Below are positions 22,222-32,919 of a stretch of 34,522 nt of DNA, piece after piece. A program made the translations under genes and the position numbers. Origin of the DNA: Eubacteriales bacterium (lineage in GTDB: Bacteria; Bacillota; Clostridia; Christensenellales; CAG-138); the NCBI GenBank assembly GCA_021372675.1, contig JAJFTZ010000011.1, positions 1 through 34,522 on the forward strand, in the 5' to 3' direction. How positions within the stretch are numbered: the stretch's first letter is position 1; the number at the start of each line of letters is the position of its first letter. The notes under the pieces are model-generated. The model had not been told where the DNA came from. It searched no databases and saw only the letters and a program-made list of their open reading frames with translations.

Positions 22222-23502
22222 ATGGGCATCATCAAGGCGATCGCGGGCGCGATAGGCGGAGGGCTTGCGGATCAGTGGCTCGAAGTGCTCGAACCCAACA
22301 ATATGGGCGACACCACCGTGTTCACCACCGGCGTCACGGTACGGCAGGGCGACAGGCGGAGCTCCAACACCAAGGGGACGGCGGATACGGTATCCAACGG
22401 CTCCATCGTTCACGTATACGACAACCAGTTTATGATGCTTGTGGACGGCGGCAAGGTGGTCGATTATACGGCCGAGCCGGGCTACTATAAGGTGGACGAT
22501 TCCTCGCTTCCCTCGCTGTTTTCCGGCAAGCTCGGGGACACCGTGAAGGAAACCTTCTCGCGTTTTAAATTCGGCGGCGTGCCTTCCTCCAAGCAAAGGG
22601 TGTTCTACATCAACCTGCAGGAGATCAAGGGCATCAAATTCGGCACGCGGAACCCCGTGAATTACTTCGATAATTTCTACAACAGCGAGCTTTTCCTGCG
22701 CGCGTTCGGCACCTATTCCATCAAGATCACCGACCCCATTAAGTTCTATCAGGAGGCGGTGCCGAGGAACGCCGAGCGCGTGGATATTACGGAGATCAAC
22801 GAGCAGTATCTCAACGAGTTTCTCGAGGCGCTCGCGGCGGCCGTAAATAAGCTTTCGGCCGAGGGGCAGCGCATCTCCTTCGTTGTGAGCAAGGGCCGGG
22901 AGCTCAGCAAGTACATGAGCGAGGCGCTCGACGAGGAATGGAAGCAAAACCGCGGCATGGAGGTGCTTTCCGTAGGTATCGGCAGCATTTCCTACGACGA
23001 GGAATCCCAAAAGCTCATCAACATGCGCAATCAGGGCGCCATGCTCGGCGACCCCACGGTGCGCGAGGGCTATGTGCAGGGCTCCATCGCGCGCGGCATA
23101 GAGGCTGCGGGCAGCAACAGCGCCGGCTCCATGGCGGGCTTCATGGGCGTGGGCGTGGGGTTGCAGGGCGCGGGCGGCGTGGGCGCCGCGTTCTCGCAGG
23201 CGAACCAATCGCAGATGCAGCAAAACGCCGCTGCGCCTCAGGCGGCGGCGCCGCAGGGCGGCTGGGCCTGCATAAACGGGCACTTAAATACCGCCGACGC
23301 GAAATTCTGCGCGCAATGCGGCGAAAAGAAGCCGGAGATACGCGCGGGCTGGACCTGCGCCTGCGGCAGGGAAAACGCGGAAAACACGAAATTCTGCCCT
23401 GCCTGCGGCTCGAAAAAGCCCGAGGAGGGCGCGTGCAAAAAGTGCGGCGGCAAGCTTGAGCCGGGCGCCAAGTTCTGCCCCGAATGCGGCGAAAAGCAGT
23501 AA
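22222..23502 (+). CDS. YdjI-like SPFH-domain protein with C-terminal zinc ribbons
   Basis: 426 aa. The N-terminal part (about 20-290) is the YdjI/virion-core-like SPFH domain, with GSIVHVYDNQFMMLVDGGKV and RAFGTYSIKITDPIKFYQEA. A Gly/Ala/Gln-rich linker (290-345) follows, then three zinc-ribbon units: CINGH...CAQCG, CACGR...CPACG and CKKCG...CPECG. A short N-terminal glycine-rich helix (MGIIKAIAGAIGGGLADQWL) may contact the membrane. The family forms membrane-associated oligomers, and Bacillus YdjI works with stress proteins in membrane homeostasis. GGAGG lies 7 nt before the ATG. It stands alone, with its own terminator. Confidence 0.9.
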   Translation: MGIIKAIAGAIGGGLADQWLEVLEPNNMGDTTVFTTGVTVRQGDRRSSNTKGTADTVSNGSIVHVYDNQFMMLVDGGKVVDYTAEPGYYKVDDSSLPSLFSGKLGDTVKETFSRFKFGGVPSSKQRVFYINLQEIKGIKFGTRNPVNYFDNFYNSELFLRAFGTYSIKITDPIKFYQEAVPRNAERVDITEINEQYLNEFLEALAAAVNKLSAEGQRISFVVSKGRELSKYMSEALDEEWKQNRGMEVLSVGIGSISYDEESQKLINMRNQGAMLGDPTVREGYVQGSIARGIEAAGSNSAGSMAGFMGVGVGLQGAGGVGAAFSQANQSQMQQNAAAPQAAAPQGGWACINGHLNTADAKFCAQCGEKKPEIRAGWTCACGRENAENTKFCPACGSKKPEEGACKKCGGKLEPGAKFCPECGEKQ

Positions 23503-23539
23503 TTTCAAGCCGTTTTGCGGAATAGACATAATTTTTAAG

Positions 23540-23565
23540 AAAGCGCGGGAGACCGCGCTTTTTGC
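23540..23565 (+). terminator. Terminator of the SPFH gene
   Basis: AAAGCGCGG-GAGA-CCGCGCTTT then TTTGC, 9-bp perfect stem with five T in all. Confidence 0.85.
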
Positions 23566-23873
23566 TTGCCGGAGAAGCACACGGCCTTTGTGCGTGAATT
23601 GTTAAACATGAAAAAACTGAAAAATGGATCATAATGAACAGAAAGATACATAAACGGAATCTAATTATCAAAAATGTCAATTATGTAAAGCGCGCAATAA
23701 TCGTTTTATAAAATATAATTAGCGAATCATGATTTTGAGCTAAAATTCAAGAAGAAGTACAAAAAAATAGATCGAAAAATCTGAAAAAGTCGTATAAAAG
23801 CATTTAATATTTTTCGACAAATATCGATAGATATAGAAAATAGCTCTACATTTTTAGTTTTAGGAGGCTCCGA
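23566..23873. other. AT-rich region upstream of the chemoreceptor gene
   Basis: About 300 nt with no gene, far more AT-rich than anything nearby. It has many A and T runs and the palindrome TATCGATA (23822-23829). A TAAT at 23805 followed by CGATAG loosely resembles a motility sigma factor (sigma-D) promoter, but spacing is off and I do not call one. The ribosome site TAGGAGG (23861-23867) precedes the receptor's ATG. Confidence 0.5.
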
Positions 23874-25547
23874 ATGGGAAGGCAGAGGGAAACAGCAGCC
23901 GCATCATACGATGTAAAACGGGTAGACAAGGTGGCGATTATCATCATATGGGCAATGATCGCCATGATTATCGAGCAAGTGCTGGTGAAAGGAACCGAAG
24001 GCGCCCTGAGAATTACACTGCAGTCACTCGTTTTGGGCGCTGTCGTAACGGCAATCGCGTTCGTGAAGATCCCTCGTTTTGTAAAATCGCTCCTAATTTG
24101 TCTTCTTCCTTCGCTGGGTGTGGTCGTTACCATGATACTCAATGCCTTTACCTTAAATATGCATTATATGCTGTGTATGGGAGCCATTCTGATTGCGCTA
24201 TATTTTGAAAGCAAACTCCTTCTTGTATTCGGCGGTATACTGGACGCACTGCTCCTTGCGGTTTACCTGATCGCGCCAGAGCATATGCTCGGCGCGGAAA
24301 GCGGCTTTTTGTACTTCCTCTCTGTCTACCTGATGTATAACTTTGTGCTTCTTGGCCTGTTTTTCCTGACCAAGTGGGGCCGCGAAATCATCAACAACGT
24401 GGAAAGGAACAAGGATGAGCTGCAAGCTGCGCTCGACGACCTCAAGGTGTCGAGCGATGTGCAGAAAAAACAGGCCGCATATATGAACGAGGGCGTGCGG
24501 GAGCTTTTGAAGAGCATGGACAGCCTTTCGCAGGGCGAACTCGACCTGCGTGTTGAACTAAAGGTTCCGGACGACGACGCCCGCGCTGCCTACGAGCTGC
24601 TTGACGCCATCGTAGAAAAGCTCCATGAGGCCGTAAAGAGCATACGCGGTTACATTGCGGAAACGGCCGCCGCGCTCGCGAAGGTCTCGCGGGGCAACCT
24701 CAGCACCAAGATCGAGGCTGAGTTTAAGGGGGACTTCGCGCAGCTTAAAACCTCCATCAACAGCATCGTAGGGTCGTTGAACGCCATCCTCGCGGATATC
24801 CATATCGCCGCCGAACAGGTGGCGGCGGGCACGCGCCAGGTGTCCGACGGCAGCCAAAACATTTCGCAGGGCGCGACCGAACAGGCAAGCTCCATCGCGG
24901 CGCTCACCGACTCGGTGAAGGAGATCGCCTCGCAGACGCGCGACAATGCCATAAAGGCGGATAGGGCCAGCGAGCTTTCAATTTCCGCTAAGGAAAGCGC
25001 CGTGCGCGGCAGCGCGCGGATGGAAAGCCTGCAGACCGCCATGAAGGGGATCGACGAGGCGTCGGCGGATATTTCCAAGATCATCAAGGTGATCGACGAG
25101 ATCGCGTTCCAAACGAACATCCTCGCGCTCAACGCGGCGGTCGAGGCGGCGCGCGCGGGCGCGCACGGGAAGGGCTTCGGCGTGGTGGCCGAGGAGGTAA
25201 GAAACCTTGCGGGCAAGAGCGCACAGGCGGCGAGCGAAACGGCGGCGCTCATCGAGGGCTCCGTGAAAAAAACGGAGGCGGGCGCGAAGCTCGCGGATGA
25301 AACGGCAAAGGAACTCAAGGGCATCGTGGACGCGGTGGAAAACGCGGCAGGGCTCGTAGGGGATATCGCCAAGGCGTCGAACGACCAGGCGACGGCCATT
25401 TTGCAGGTGAACCACAGCATCGAGCAGATGTCCGGCGTGGTGCAGTCGAACTCCGCCACGGCGGAGGAGGCCGCGGCGGCAAGCGAAGAGCTGAGCGCGC
25501 AGGCGCAGATGCTCAGGGAAAAGGTAGGGCACTTTACGCTCGCGTAA
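23874..25547 (+). CDS. Methyl-accepting chemotaxis-type receptor with six-helix membrane domain
   Basis: 557 aa. Residues 20-170 form about six closely spaced membrane helices with no loop large enough for an external sensor domain. HAMP-like linkers (about 215-330, including [20 protein letters not shown]) come next, then the coiled-coil signalling domain. Its hairpin tip [23 protein letters not shown] is intact, with [16 protein letters not shown] after it, the CheA/CheW contact and turn. It should signal through CheA. A sensor in the membrane (for example proton-motive force, lipid or small hydrophobic molecule) is inferred. The first 550 nt are clearly less GC-rich than the rest. Ribosome site AGGAGG. 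Confidence 0.93.
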   Translation: MGRQRETAAASYDVKRVDKVAIIIIWAMIAMIIEQVLVKGTEGALRITLQSLVLGAVVTAIAFVKIPRFVKSLLICLLPSLGVVVTMILNAFTLNMHYMLCMGAILIALYFESKLLLVFGGILDALLLAVYLIAPEHMLGAESGFLYFLSVYLMYNFVLLGLFFLTKWGREIINNVERNKDELQAALDDLKVSSDVQKKQAAYMNEGVRELLKSMDSLSQGELDLRVELKVPDDDARAAYELLDAIVEKLHEAVKSIRGYIAETAAALAKVSRGNLSTKIEAEFKGDFAQLKTSINSIVGSLNAILADIHIAAEQVAAGTRQVSDGSQNISQGATEQASSIAALTDSVKEIASQTRDNAIKADRASELSISAKESAVRGSARMESLQTAMKGIDEASADISKIIKVIDEIAFQTNILALNAAVEAARAGAHGKGFGVVAEEVRNLAGKSAQAASETAALIEGSVKKTEAGAKLADETAKELKGIVDAVENAAGLVGDIAKASNDQATAILQVNHSIEQMSGVVQSNSATAEEAAAASEELSAQAQMLREKVGHFTLA

Positions 25548-25561
25548 GAAAAAATAAGAAA

Positions 25562-25597
25562 GGCTGCGGCGCGAAGAAAAGCGCCGCGGCCTTTTTT
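25562..25597. terminator. Bidirectional terminator
   Basis: GGCTGCGGCGC and GCGCCGCGGCC arms (one G-U) around an 8-nt loop, six T on the plus strand and a T-rich tail on the minus strand. It separates the convergent receptor and YyaL-type genes. Confidence 0.87.
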
Positions 25598-25603
25598 GCG
25601 TTT

Positions 25604-27637
25604 TCAAAGAAGCTTTTGCGCTTCCTCCACCGTGCTTACGGGCCTTTTGCAGCTCCCGCCATGGCACACGTAAAACCTCGTGGCCGCGGCTTCCACGGGG
25701 TAGGCGAGCGTATAGGGCGCGAGGCGGAAAAGCGTGCCCGAATTGACCTCGGTTTTAAATAGCGCCGTCAGGTTGTTGGCGTTTTTCGCGCGAAGGAGCT
25801 TATGCAGCTGCGATACGGCGCCCTGATCCCTCGAAGTGCAGATAAGCTCCGTCGAGGGCGAAAGTGTTTCGAGCATCGCAAGGTAAAAAAGGCTGTGCCC
25901 GAGCGGCTCGCCGCCCGCCGCGCCCGCTAAAAAGCGAAGCTGCGCGTCGAGGCGCGCGCGGAGCTCCTTTTGGCCCGTGAGCCGCCAAAGCTTTAAAAAA
26001 AGGAGCGCGGCCGCCGCGTTGCCGGAGGGGAGGGCACCATCGAAGGTCTCCTTGGGGCGGGTGAGGAGCTGTTCGCTATCCTTCGCGTATAAAAAATACC
26101 CGCCTCCCTCCGCGTCGAAGAAAAGCTCGTGCAGCGCGTCCGCATAGGAGAGTGCGTCGCGTAGCACGTTCGCGTCGAACGCGCTTTCGTAAAGCGAAAC
26201 GAGCGCGAGCGCATAAAAGGCGTAATCGTCCAGTCCGCCGTGAAACGCCGCCTCGCCGTCGCGCCAGCGCGCGCGCAGGCGGTCGTTTGCGCATAAGCGC
26301 TCCGAAAGAAACCGCCTTAAACGCAAGGCCGCATCGAGATAACGGGGCTCGTCCAGCACGACGGCGGCGCGGCAAAGCGCCATGAGCATAAGAGAATTCC
26401 ACGCGGTGAGTATCTTATCGTCCGTATGCAATCTCGCGCGCGTCCGGCGGTACGTATAAAGCGTTTGCCGCTCCTTTAAAAAGCGCGCGGCCGCGCCTTC
26501 GTAGGCTTCGTTTTTCAAAAGGTGTAAAATGCTTTTTCCCTCGAAATTGCCGCCTTCCGCAGCGCCGTACGCCTCGCAGAAGGCCCGCCCGGCCTCCGCG
26601 CCGAGTACTTCGTATATCTCCTGCGGGCGAAAAACATAGTATTTCCCCTCCTTGCCCCCGCTATCGGCATCCTGCGCGCAGAAAAAGCCGCCGTCGGCGT
26701 GCAAAAGCTCCTTGAGGCAAAAATCGAGCGTTTCCCTCGCGACGCGCGCGTAGAGCGGCTTTCCCGTGTGCCGGTGCGCCTCCGTGTAGGCGAGGCTTAA
26801 AAGCGCGTTGTCGTAGAGCATCTTTTCAAAATGCGGCGCGAGCCATCTTCCGTCGGTCGAATAGCGGGAGAAGCCGCCGCCGATGTGATCGTAGATGCCG
26901 CCGCGGTACATCTGTGCGAGTGTTTTTTCCGCCATGAAAAGCGACTCGCCGTCGCGCTCGAGCGCGTAAAGCCCCAGCAAAAACAAAAGATCGTGTGCCA
27001 TGGGGAACTTGGGCGCGCCGCCGAAGCCGCCGTTTTCGGGGTCGAAGCTTTTTACATACCCGTCGCGCGCGTTTAAATACAACGCGCGGGAGGGTTCCGC
27101 AGGCTTCACGGGGCGCGTCTGAAGCTCGCTGAGATGCTCTGAAAACCGTGCGCCCGCCCGTAAGAGCTTCGGCCTGTCCGCACGCCAAAGCCGCTCCACC
27201 TCGTGCAAGAGCTCCAAAAAGCCCACCTCGCCGTAGCGTGAGGCCTTCGGCAGGTAGGTGCCCGCAAAAAAAGGCTCCTTCTCGGGCGTCATCAACACCG
27301 TGAGCGGCCACCCGCCCGAGCCGTTCATCGCCACGCACGCCGCCATGTACACCGCGTCCACGTCCGGCCGCTCCTCCCTATCCACCTTCACGCATACAAA
27401 GGCGCGGTTGAGGACGAGCGCAACCTCCTCATCCTCAAAGCACTCATGCGCCATCACATGGCACCAATGACATGTGGAATAGCCGATGGAGAGAAGCACC
27501 GGCTTAAGCTCGTCTTTTGCCCGTTGAAACGCCTCATCGCACCATGGATACCAATCCACGGGGTTATGGGCGTGCTGGAGAAGATAGGGGGATTTTTCGC
27601 GGATCAACCGGTTGCAGGCACCGGGCTCCTGCGGCAT
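25604..27637 (-). CDS. YyaL/DUF255 thioredoxin-fold protein
   Basis: 677 aa. The N-terminal thioredoxin-like domain (about 1-165) opens with [20 protein letters not shown], and the CxxC motif is in STCHWCHVM (C56, C59); [11 protein letters not shown] and [11 protein letters not shown] are further family marks. The remaining 500 residues form an alpha/alpha-barrel like N-acylglucosamine epimerases or glycoside hydrolases ([20 protein letters not shown], then MLYDNALL). Widely conserved (SSP411/SPATA20 in animals), function unsettled, with proposed roles in redox or sugar chemistry. The ATG follows AAGGTGAT. It lies downstream of the Cys-Pro protein on the same strand. Confidence 0.92.
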   Translation of the reverse strand: MPQEPGACNRLIREKSPYLLQHAHNPVDWYPWCDEAFQRAKDELKPVLLSIGYSTCHWCHVMAHECFEDEEVALVLNRAFVCVKVDREERPDVDAVYMAACVAMNGSGGWPLTVLMTPEKEPFFAGTYLPKASRYGEVGFLELLHEVERLWRADRPKLLRAGARFSEHLSELQTRPVKPAEPSRALYLNARDGYVKSFDPENGGFGGAPKFPMAHDLLFLLGLYALERDGESLFMAEKTLAQMYRGGIYDHIGGGFSRYSTDGRWLAPHFEKMLYDNALLSLAYTEAHRHTGKPLYARVARETLDFCLKELLHADGGFFCAQDADSGGKEGKYYVFRPQEIYEVLGAEAGRAFCEAYGAAEGGNFEGKSILHLLKNEAYEGAAARFLKERQTLYTYRRTRARLHTDDKILTAWNSLMLMALCRAAVVLDEPRYLDAALRLRRFLSERLCANDRLRARWRDGEAAFHGGLDDYAFYALALVSLYESAFDANVLRDALSYADALHELFFDAEGGGYFLYAKDSEQLLTRPKETFDGALPSGNAAAALLFLKLWRLTGQKELRARLDAQLRFLAGAAGGEPLGHSLFYLAMLETLSPSTELICTSRDQGAVSQLHKLLRAKNANNLTALFKTEVNSGTLFRLAPYTLAYPVEAAATRFYVCHGGSCKRPVSTVEEAQKLL

Positions 27638-27719
27638 AGCCGGATCACCTTCCTTTGTAAAACGGTGGTTTTAGTATGCCCGCGAAGCGGCGCGCTATTT
27701 CCGGCTTGTTGCCGCGCTT

Positions 27720-28493
27720 TCAAAGCGCGCGTATTTCCACCTGCGCACGGCAAAGCTGCACACTTCGGCTCGCGAGCAGCACGAAGCACAGCTCGGTATC
27801 TCCCCCGTCGGGCGTCGTGACGGCGGCCGCGCCAAATAGGCTGCCCGCGTCGCAGTCGGGGAAGAAGCGAAACGCCCTCGGCTCGATCAAGGCGTTCTTA
27901 CGAGAGGCGTCGATCCGCACGGTGAAAGCGGGCGGGCCCTTCACGCAGAGGCGGAAATCCACGGCGTATTTCCCCCCCGGCGCTAGGATGATACGCGTTT
28001 GGTTTACCGCGGCGTTCCCGCCGGGCCGCGGCGGGCACACGCGGCGGAGCGGGAGCGCGCAGCCCGGGTGCCAGCAGTAGTTCTCGATAAAAAACGCCAT
28101 ATCCGGCCCGGGTGCGGGCGGGCAGGGCGGCGGGCAGGGCGGCGGGCAGGGCGGCGGGCAGGGTGACGGGCAGGGTGGTGGACAGGGGCGGGGCGGTGGA
28201 CACGGCCGCGGGGGCAGCGCGTCCAAAACGCCTTCCATCTTCGATCTTAAAAGCATCTGCGTCTGCATCACGATGCCCATGAGCGAGGCGACGCTTTTGT
28301 TGACGGCCAAAAGATCGTCCGCGCCGCAGGGGCAGCCGCAGGGCTCTCTCATAAGGTATTGCAGCTTTTCCCCTTCGGCGTTGATGATATGGCTGAGCGC
28401 AAGCTCCTCCATCGCGATCGAGGACAATATGCCGTTAAGAGCCTGTTCCCGTGTCAGGCAGGGATCGTATTCGGGGAAGCGAGGCATCGACAT
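27720..28493 (-). CDS. Cys-Pro-repeat surface (spore coat type) protein sharing the N-terminal domain of the collagen-like proteins
   Basis: 257 aa from the ATG at 28493, with AAGGATGAT upstream. The frame is open further but that part lies in the divergent promoter region. Residues 1-90 ([20 protein letters not shown], then [18 protein letters not shown]) match the N-terminal domain of both collagen-like proteins encoded next to it. A repeat region follows, of the PPCP type with seven Cys in about 35 residues, encoded by a 12-bp tandem DNA repeat. The C-terminal 120 residues look like a beta-sandwich ([20 protein letters not shown]). The Cys-Pro segment replaces the collagen rod and may cross-link by disulfides. 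Surface location is inferred from the paralogs. Confidence 0.82.
   Translation of the reverse strand: MSMPRFPEYDPCLTREQALNGILSSIAMEELALSHIINAEGEKLQYLMREPCGCPCGADDLLAVNKSVASLMGIVMQTQMLLRSKMEGVLDALPPRPCPPPRPCPPPCPSPCPPPCPPPCPPPCPPAPGPDMAFFIENYCWHPGCALPLRRVCPPRPGGNAAVNQTRIILAPGGKYAVDFRLCVKGPPAFTVRIDASRKNALIEPRAFRFFPDCDAGSLFGAAAVTTPDGGDTELCFVLLASRSVQLCRAQVEIRAL
28119..28200 (+). repeat. 12-bp tandem repeat encoding the Cys-Pro region
   Basis: GGCGGGCAGGGC is repeated about four times exactly, with degenerate copies to the right, inside the Cys-Pro gene on the opposite strand. Repeat number may vary between strains. Confidence 0.8.
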
Positions 28494-28656
28494 GGCCCGA
28501 TCATCCTTTTTGTTTGTTAAGGTAAGGGGAGTCAAAACCGCGGGGCTCCGGCCCCCCCGTCCTAAGGTACTATATTCGCCCGGTTTTCGATTTGTGAAAC
28601 CATCCATAGTCCGTAAGCATATACTGGCAGCAAACAACAGAAAGGGAGTGTTCTTT

Positions 28657-29565
28657 TTGTCGCAACCTACTTTCCCGGTCATGGACCCACCCATCTCGAG
28701 GGATGACGCCGTCAATCAAATCCTTTCCTCCATCGCAGCGGAGGAACTGGCTTTAGGTCATATCATCAACGCCGAGGGTGAAAAGCTGCAATATGTGCTT
28801 GGCACCATCACCGGCGCAACCGGGCCCGCGCCCACGGTATCGGAAATTCTGGAGATCAACGACAGCATCCGAAGTACCTTGGAGCGCGCCTCCTACAACC
28901 AGCTTTTCCTACGGAACAAAATGCAGCAGGCACTTTCGGAGTCCGATCTTAGCGGCCCCACGGGCCCCACGGGCCCGGCGGGCGCAACCGGCCCCTCGGG
29001 CGGCCCCACCGGTGCCACGGGTGTCGCCGGCCCCACGGGTCCCATAGGCCCCGCCGGCCCCGCCGGCCCTGCGGGCGATACCGGCCCCGCGGGCCCCGCC
29101 GGCCCCGCAGGCCCCGCGGGCGCGACGGGTGCGGCAGGCGCCACGGGCCCTACAGGTACCAACACGACGGCCACCACAGCGTTCGCTTCCAATTCGGGCG
29201 GCGGGCTTACGGCGGTCATCGGCGGCACGCCTGTACCGCTCCCCGCAAACCAGGTGCTCCCCACGGGCATCACGGTAGACGGCACGAACACCGTGTTCTC
29301 CGTAGCGCCCGCCGGTAGGTACCGCATCTCCTATGTGATCAACACGACGCTCGGTCTGGCGCTCGGCACGGGCATCCTCGTCAACTCCGTGCTGCAAGCG
29401 GCCTCGAACATTCCCGTAGGATTGAGCCTTTCAAGCTTTTCCAACGAAATTGTTACCGATCTCCCCGCGAACGCGACCGTTTCCCTTTATATGTTTGGCG
29501 CGGCCGTAAGCCTTACGCTTCTGACGGGCGCGGGCGCTTCGCTGATGATCATGCGTTTGAATTAG
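28657..29565 (+). CDS. BclA-type collagen-like exosporium glycoprotein, copy 1
   Basis: 302 aa from a TTG start at 28657, preceded by GGGAG 8 nt upstream. It yields (M)SQPTFPV, matching the ATG-started MSQPQFPV of the next gene. Residues 8-98 are the shared N-terminal domain ([20 protein letters not shown]), 99-165 a collagen-like Gly-x-y rod rich in GPT, GPA and GAT triplets, and 170-302 a C-terminal jelly-roll-like domain ([20 protein letters not shown], ending [12 protein letters not shown]) as in Bacillus BclA. Threonines in GPT triplets are the usual glycosylation sites. In Bacillus such proteins form the hair-like nap of the exosporium. Sporulation control is likely: a CATA-type -10 near 28620 loosely fits sigma-K. 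Confidence 0.9.
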   Translation: MSQPTFPVMDPPISRDDAVNQILSSIAAEELALGHIINAEGEKLQYVLGTITGATGPAPTVSEILEINDSIRSTLERASYNQLFLRNKMQQALSESDLSGPTGPTGPAGATGPSGGPTGATGVAGPTGPIGPAGPAGPAGDTGPAGPAGPAGPAGATGAAGATGPTGTNTTATTAFASNSGGGLTAVIGGTPVPLPANQVLPTGITVDGTNTVFSVAPAGRYRISYVINTTLGLALGTGILVNSVLQAASNIPVGLSLSSFSNEIVTDLPANATVSLYMFGAAVSLTLLTGAGASLMIMRLN

Positions 29566-29577
29566 GGGGGATGAGCG

Positions 29578-30495
29578 ATGTCACAACCGCAATTTCCCGT
29601 AAACCCGGATATCACAAGGGAAGATGCCCTTAACCAGATTCTGTCGTCCGTCGCGGCGGAGGAGCTGGCACTCGGCCATATCCTTAACGCGCAGGGCGAG
29701 GCTATACAGTACGTCGTCGGCACCTTGCCCGGCTCGCCGGGCGGCAGCAGCGTGGACGATGTCCTTGCGATCAACGAGAGCGTGGACGGTATCATCGACC
29801 AAAGCGCCGAAAATCAGATGATGCTCGTGGGCAAGCTCGGGGATGCCATCTCCGCGCCCATCCTCTACGGCCCCACGGGTGCCACCGGCCCCGCGGGGGC
29901 GGGTGGACCCGCGACAGGCGCGACGGGTGCGGACGGCCCCGTCGGCCCGCAGGGGCCCATGGGGCCGCAGGGGCTCAACGGCCCGATAGGCCAGGCGGGT
30001 ACAACGGGCACACAGGGTGTGGCGGGGGGCGCCGGCCCCGGCGGCCCCACAGGCAGTATGGGCACGCCCGCGCCCACGCCGCCACCCACGGCCGTGGTCG
30101 GCTTTGGCGCCAACACCACGGGGGCTTCGTACGTCCTCATCGTAGGAACGGTCGTGGATATCCCGGTCCCCAATGCGCAGGTGCTTTCGGGCGTTACCGT
30201 GGATGGCGCGAACGTGCTGTTCACGGTGCCCAACACCGCGCTGTATCGCATCTCCTACCATTTAAACACAACGCTGGGCATCCTTGTCGGCACACGCCTT
30301 CTGATTAACGGCGGCGTGTTCACGCCCGCGTCTATCCCCGTTTCCCTGGGCCGCGCGCGGTTTGAGGCAGAGGTGGAGATGCAGCTTACGGCGGGCTCCA
30401 CCGTTAAGCTCCAGCTCGTTTCGGGCCTGATCGGCACGGCGGTGCTTTTGGGCGGCGGCGCGGGCGCGTCGCTGATGATTCTCGAACTCAGCTAA
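29578..30495 (+). CDS. BclA-type collagen-like exosporium glycoprotein, copy 2
   Basis: 305 aa. Same three-part layout as its upstream neighbour: N-terminal domain 1-95 ([20 protein letters not shown]), a Gly-x-y rod about 100-168 whose triplets are less regular (two interruptions, GPQGPMGPQGLNGPIGQAG) and a jelly-roll C-terminal domain to 305 (VPNAQVLSGVTVDGANVLFT, then [12 protein letters not shown]). A Pro/Thr spacer (PAPTPPPT) joins rod and tip. It lies 12 nt after copy 1 with GGGGGATGAGCG as ribosome site, so both are made from one message and could form mixed trimers. Confidence 0.9.
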   Translation: MSQPQFPVNPDITREDALNQILSSVAAEELALGHILNAQGEAIQYVVGTLPGSPGGSSVDDVLAINESVDGIIDQSAENQMMLVGKLGDAISAPILYGPTGATGPAGAGGPATGATGADGPVGPQGPMGPQGLNGPIGQAGTTGTQGVAGGAGPGGPTGSMGTPAPTPPPTAVVGFGANTTGASYVLIVGTVVDIPVPNAQVLSGVTVDGANVLFTVPNTALYRISYHLNTTLGILVGTRLLINGGVFTPASIPVSLGRARFEAEVEMQLTAGSTVKLQLVSGLIGTAVLLGGGAGASLMILELS

Positions 30496-30506
30496 ACTGT
30501 GGCAGC

Positions 30507-30538
30507 GGAGCCGTCCTGTTTTAAGGGCGGCTCCTTTT
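30507..30538 (+). terminator. Terminator of the collagen-like gene pair
   Basis: GGAGCCGTCC and GGGCGGCTCC arms (30507-30516, 30525-30534, one G-U) around an 8-nt loop, followed by TTTT. Confidence 0.78.
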
Positions 30539-30556
30539 GGCGAAAGCAGATTCGTA

Positions 30557-30585
30557 TTGTAATCGCGCCGCCCGCGTGGTAAAAT
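30557..30585 (+). promoter_or_regulatory. Sigma-A promoter of the glycerol operon
   Basis: TTGTAA (30557-30562), 17 bp, TAAAAT (30580-30585). The start is expected near 30592, giving a leader of about 150 nt before glpP. Confidence 0.78.
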
Positions 30586-30655
30586 TTTGACGCGGGAGAG
30601 ATTCCGCGCCGCTTCGTATGGAGTGGTTTACAGAAAAATATCCGCCCCTGAGATG

Positions 30656-30706
30656 AGAGCAAGGGAGAAACGGCGGGAAACCGCCGTTCGAGCCGTGCTC
30701 TTTTTT
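30656..30706 (+). terminator. Leader terminator upstream of glpP, probable GlpP target
   Basis: Inner stem AACGGCGG-GAAA-CCGCCGTT (30669-30688) inside an outer AGAGC/GCTCT stem (30656-30660, 30697-30701), then six T (30701-30706). It lies 37 nt before glpP in the same transcript. In Bacillus, GlpP bound to glycerol 3-phosphate stops termination at such leader hairpins of glp genes. Confidence 0.82.
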
Positions 30707-30743
30707 GTATTTGTTTTCCATACATATCGGGGGGAGAAAGCAT

Positions 30744-31310
30744 ATGGATCAGGCATTTTTCGACGCCGTGGGGCAAAGCCCCGTGATCGCCGCCGCCAAG
30801 GACGAGCAGGGGCTAGAACGCTGCCTCGAGCTTGACGACATACGCATCGTGTTTTTGCTGTTCGGGAACATCGTAAACATCGGGGAGCTCGTTCGCCGCG
30901 CGAAGGCGAAGGACAAGCTCGCGCTCGTGCATGCCGACCTTGTGGAGGGGCTTTCAAACCGCGAGATCGCCGTGGACTTCCTAAAAAAGTGCACCGAGGC
31001 GGACGGCATACTTTCCACGCGCCCCAACCTCATACGCCGCGCGCGGGAGCTTCACATGTGCACGGTATTACGGGTGTTCCTCATCGACTCCATGGCGCTT
31101 GCGAACGTGGTCAGCTACGACGCCGCGCGCCCCGATTTTATCGAGATCATGCCCGGCATATCGCCGCCGGCTATCAAAAAGGTGTGCGCCGCGATCAAAA
31201 CGCCCGTTTTAGCGGGCGGGCTCATCTCGAGCAAGGACGATGTGATACGCGCCCTCGAGGCGGGGGCCATGGCCGTTTCCACCACCAACCGCGAGGTTTG
31301 GCGCATGTAA
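30744..31310 (+). CDS. glpP: Glycerol-3-phosphate-responsive antiterminator GlpP
   Basis: 188 aa from the ATG at 30744 (GGGGGGAG upstream; a longer frame to 30705 begins inside the leader terminator). TIM-barrel-like protein with the family features [59 protein letters not shown] and a phosphate-binding [20 protein letters not shown]. It binds glycerol 3-phosphate and RNA to allow transcription past leader terminators. As the first gene behind such a terminator it should control its own operon. glpK follows after 52 nt. Confidence 0.93.
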   Translation: MDQAFFDAVGQSPVIAAAKDEQGLERCLELDDIRIVFLLFGNIVNIGELVRRAKAKDKLALVHADLVEGLSNREIAVDFLKKCTEADGILSTRPNLIRRARELHMCTVLRVFLIDSMALANVVSYDAARPDFIEIMPGISPPAIKKVCAAIKTPVLAGGLISSKDDVIRALEAGAMAVSTTNREVWRM

Positions 31311-31362
31311 GGGGAAGCGCTTCGGATTTCTTTCTAGAAAAGCGATAGAAGGGGGAAAATTC

Positions 31363-32856
<1,494 letters not shown>

Positions 32857-32919
32857 GAAGAGCGCTTATCCATGTTTTTTTGCAGAGAATCTTTTGCCCG
32901 AAGTTAGGAGATGAACACC

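Noticed and set aside
22105..23283. 392-codon minus-strand frame opposite the SPFH gene
   Set aside because: Low-complexity His/Arg-rich shadow of a clear SPFH protein.
28955..29160. Repeats in the collagen-like gene as a possible CRISPR array
   Set aside because: They are in-frame Gly-x-y codon repeats without spacers.
31311..31326. GAAGCGCTTC palindrome before glpK (and AGCGCTT near 32862) as catabolite-response (cre) sites
   Set aside because: Only the central AAGCGCTT fits; the outer consensus positions do not.
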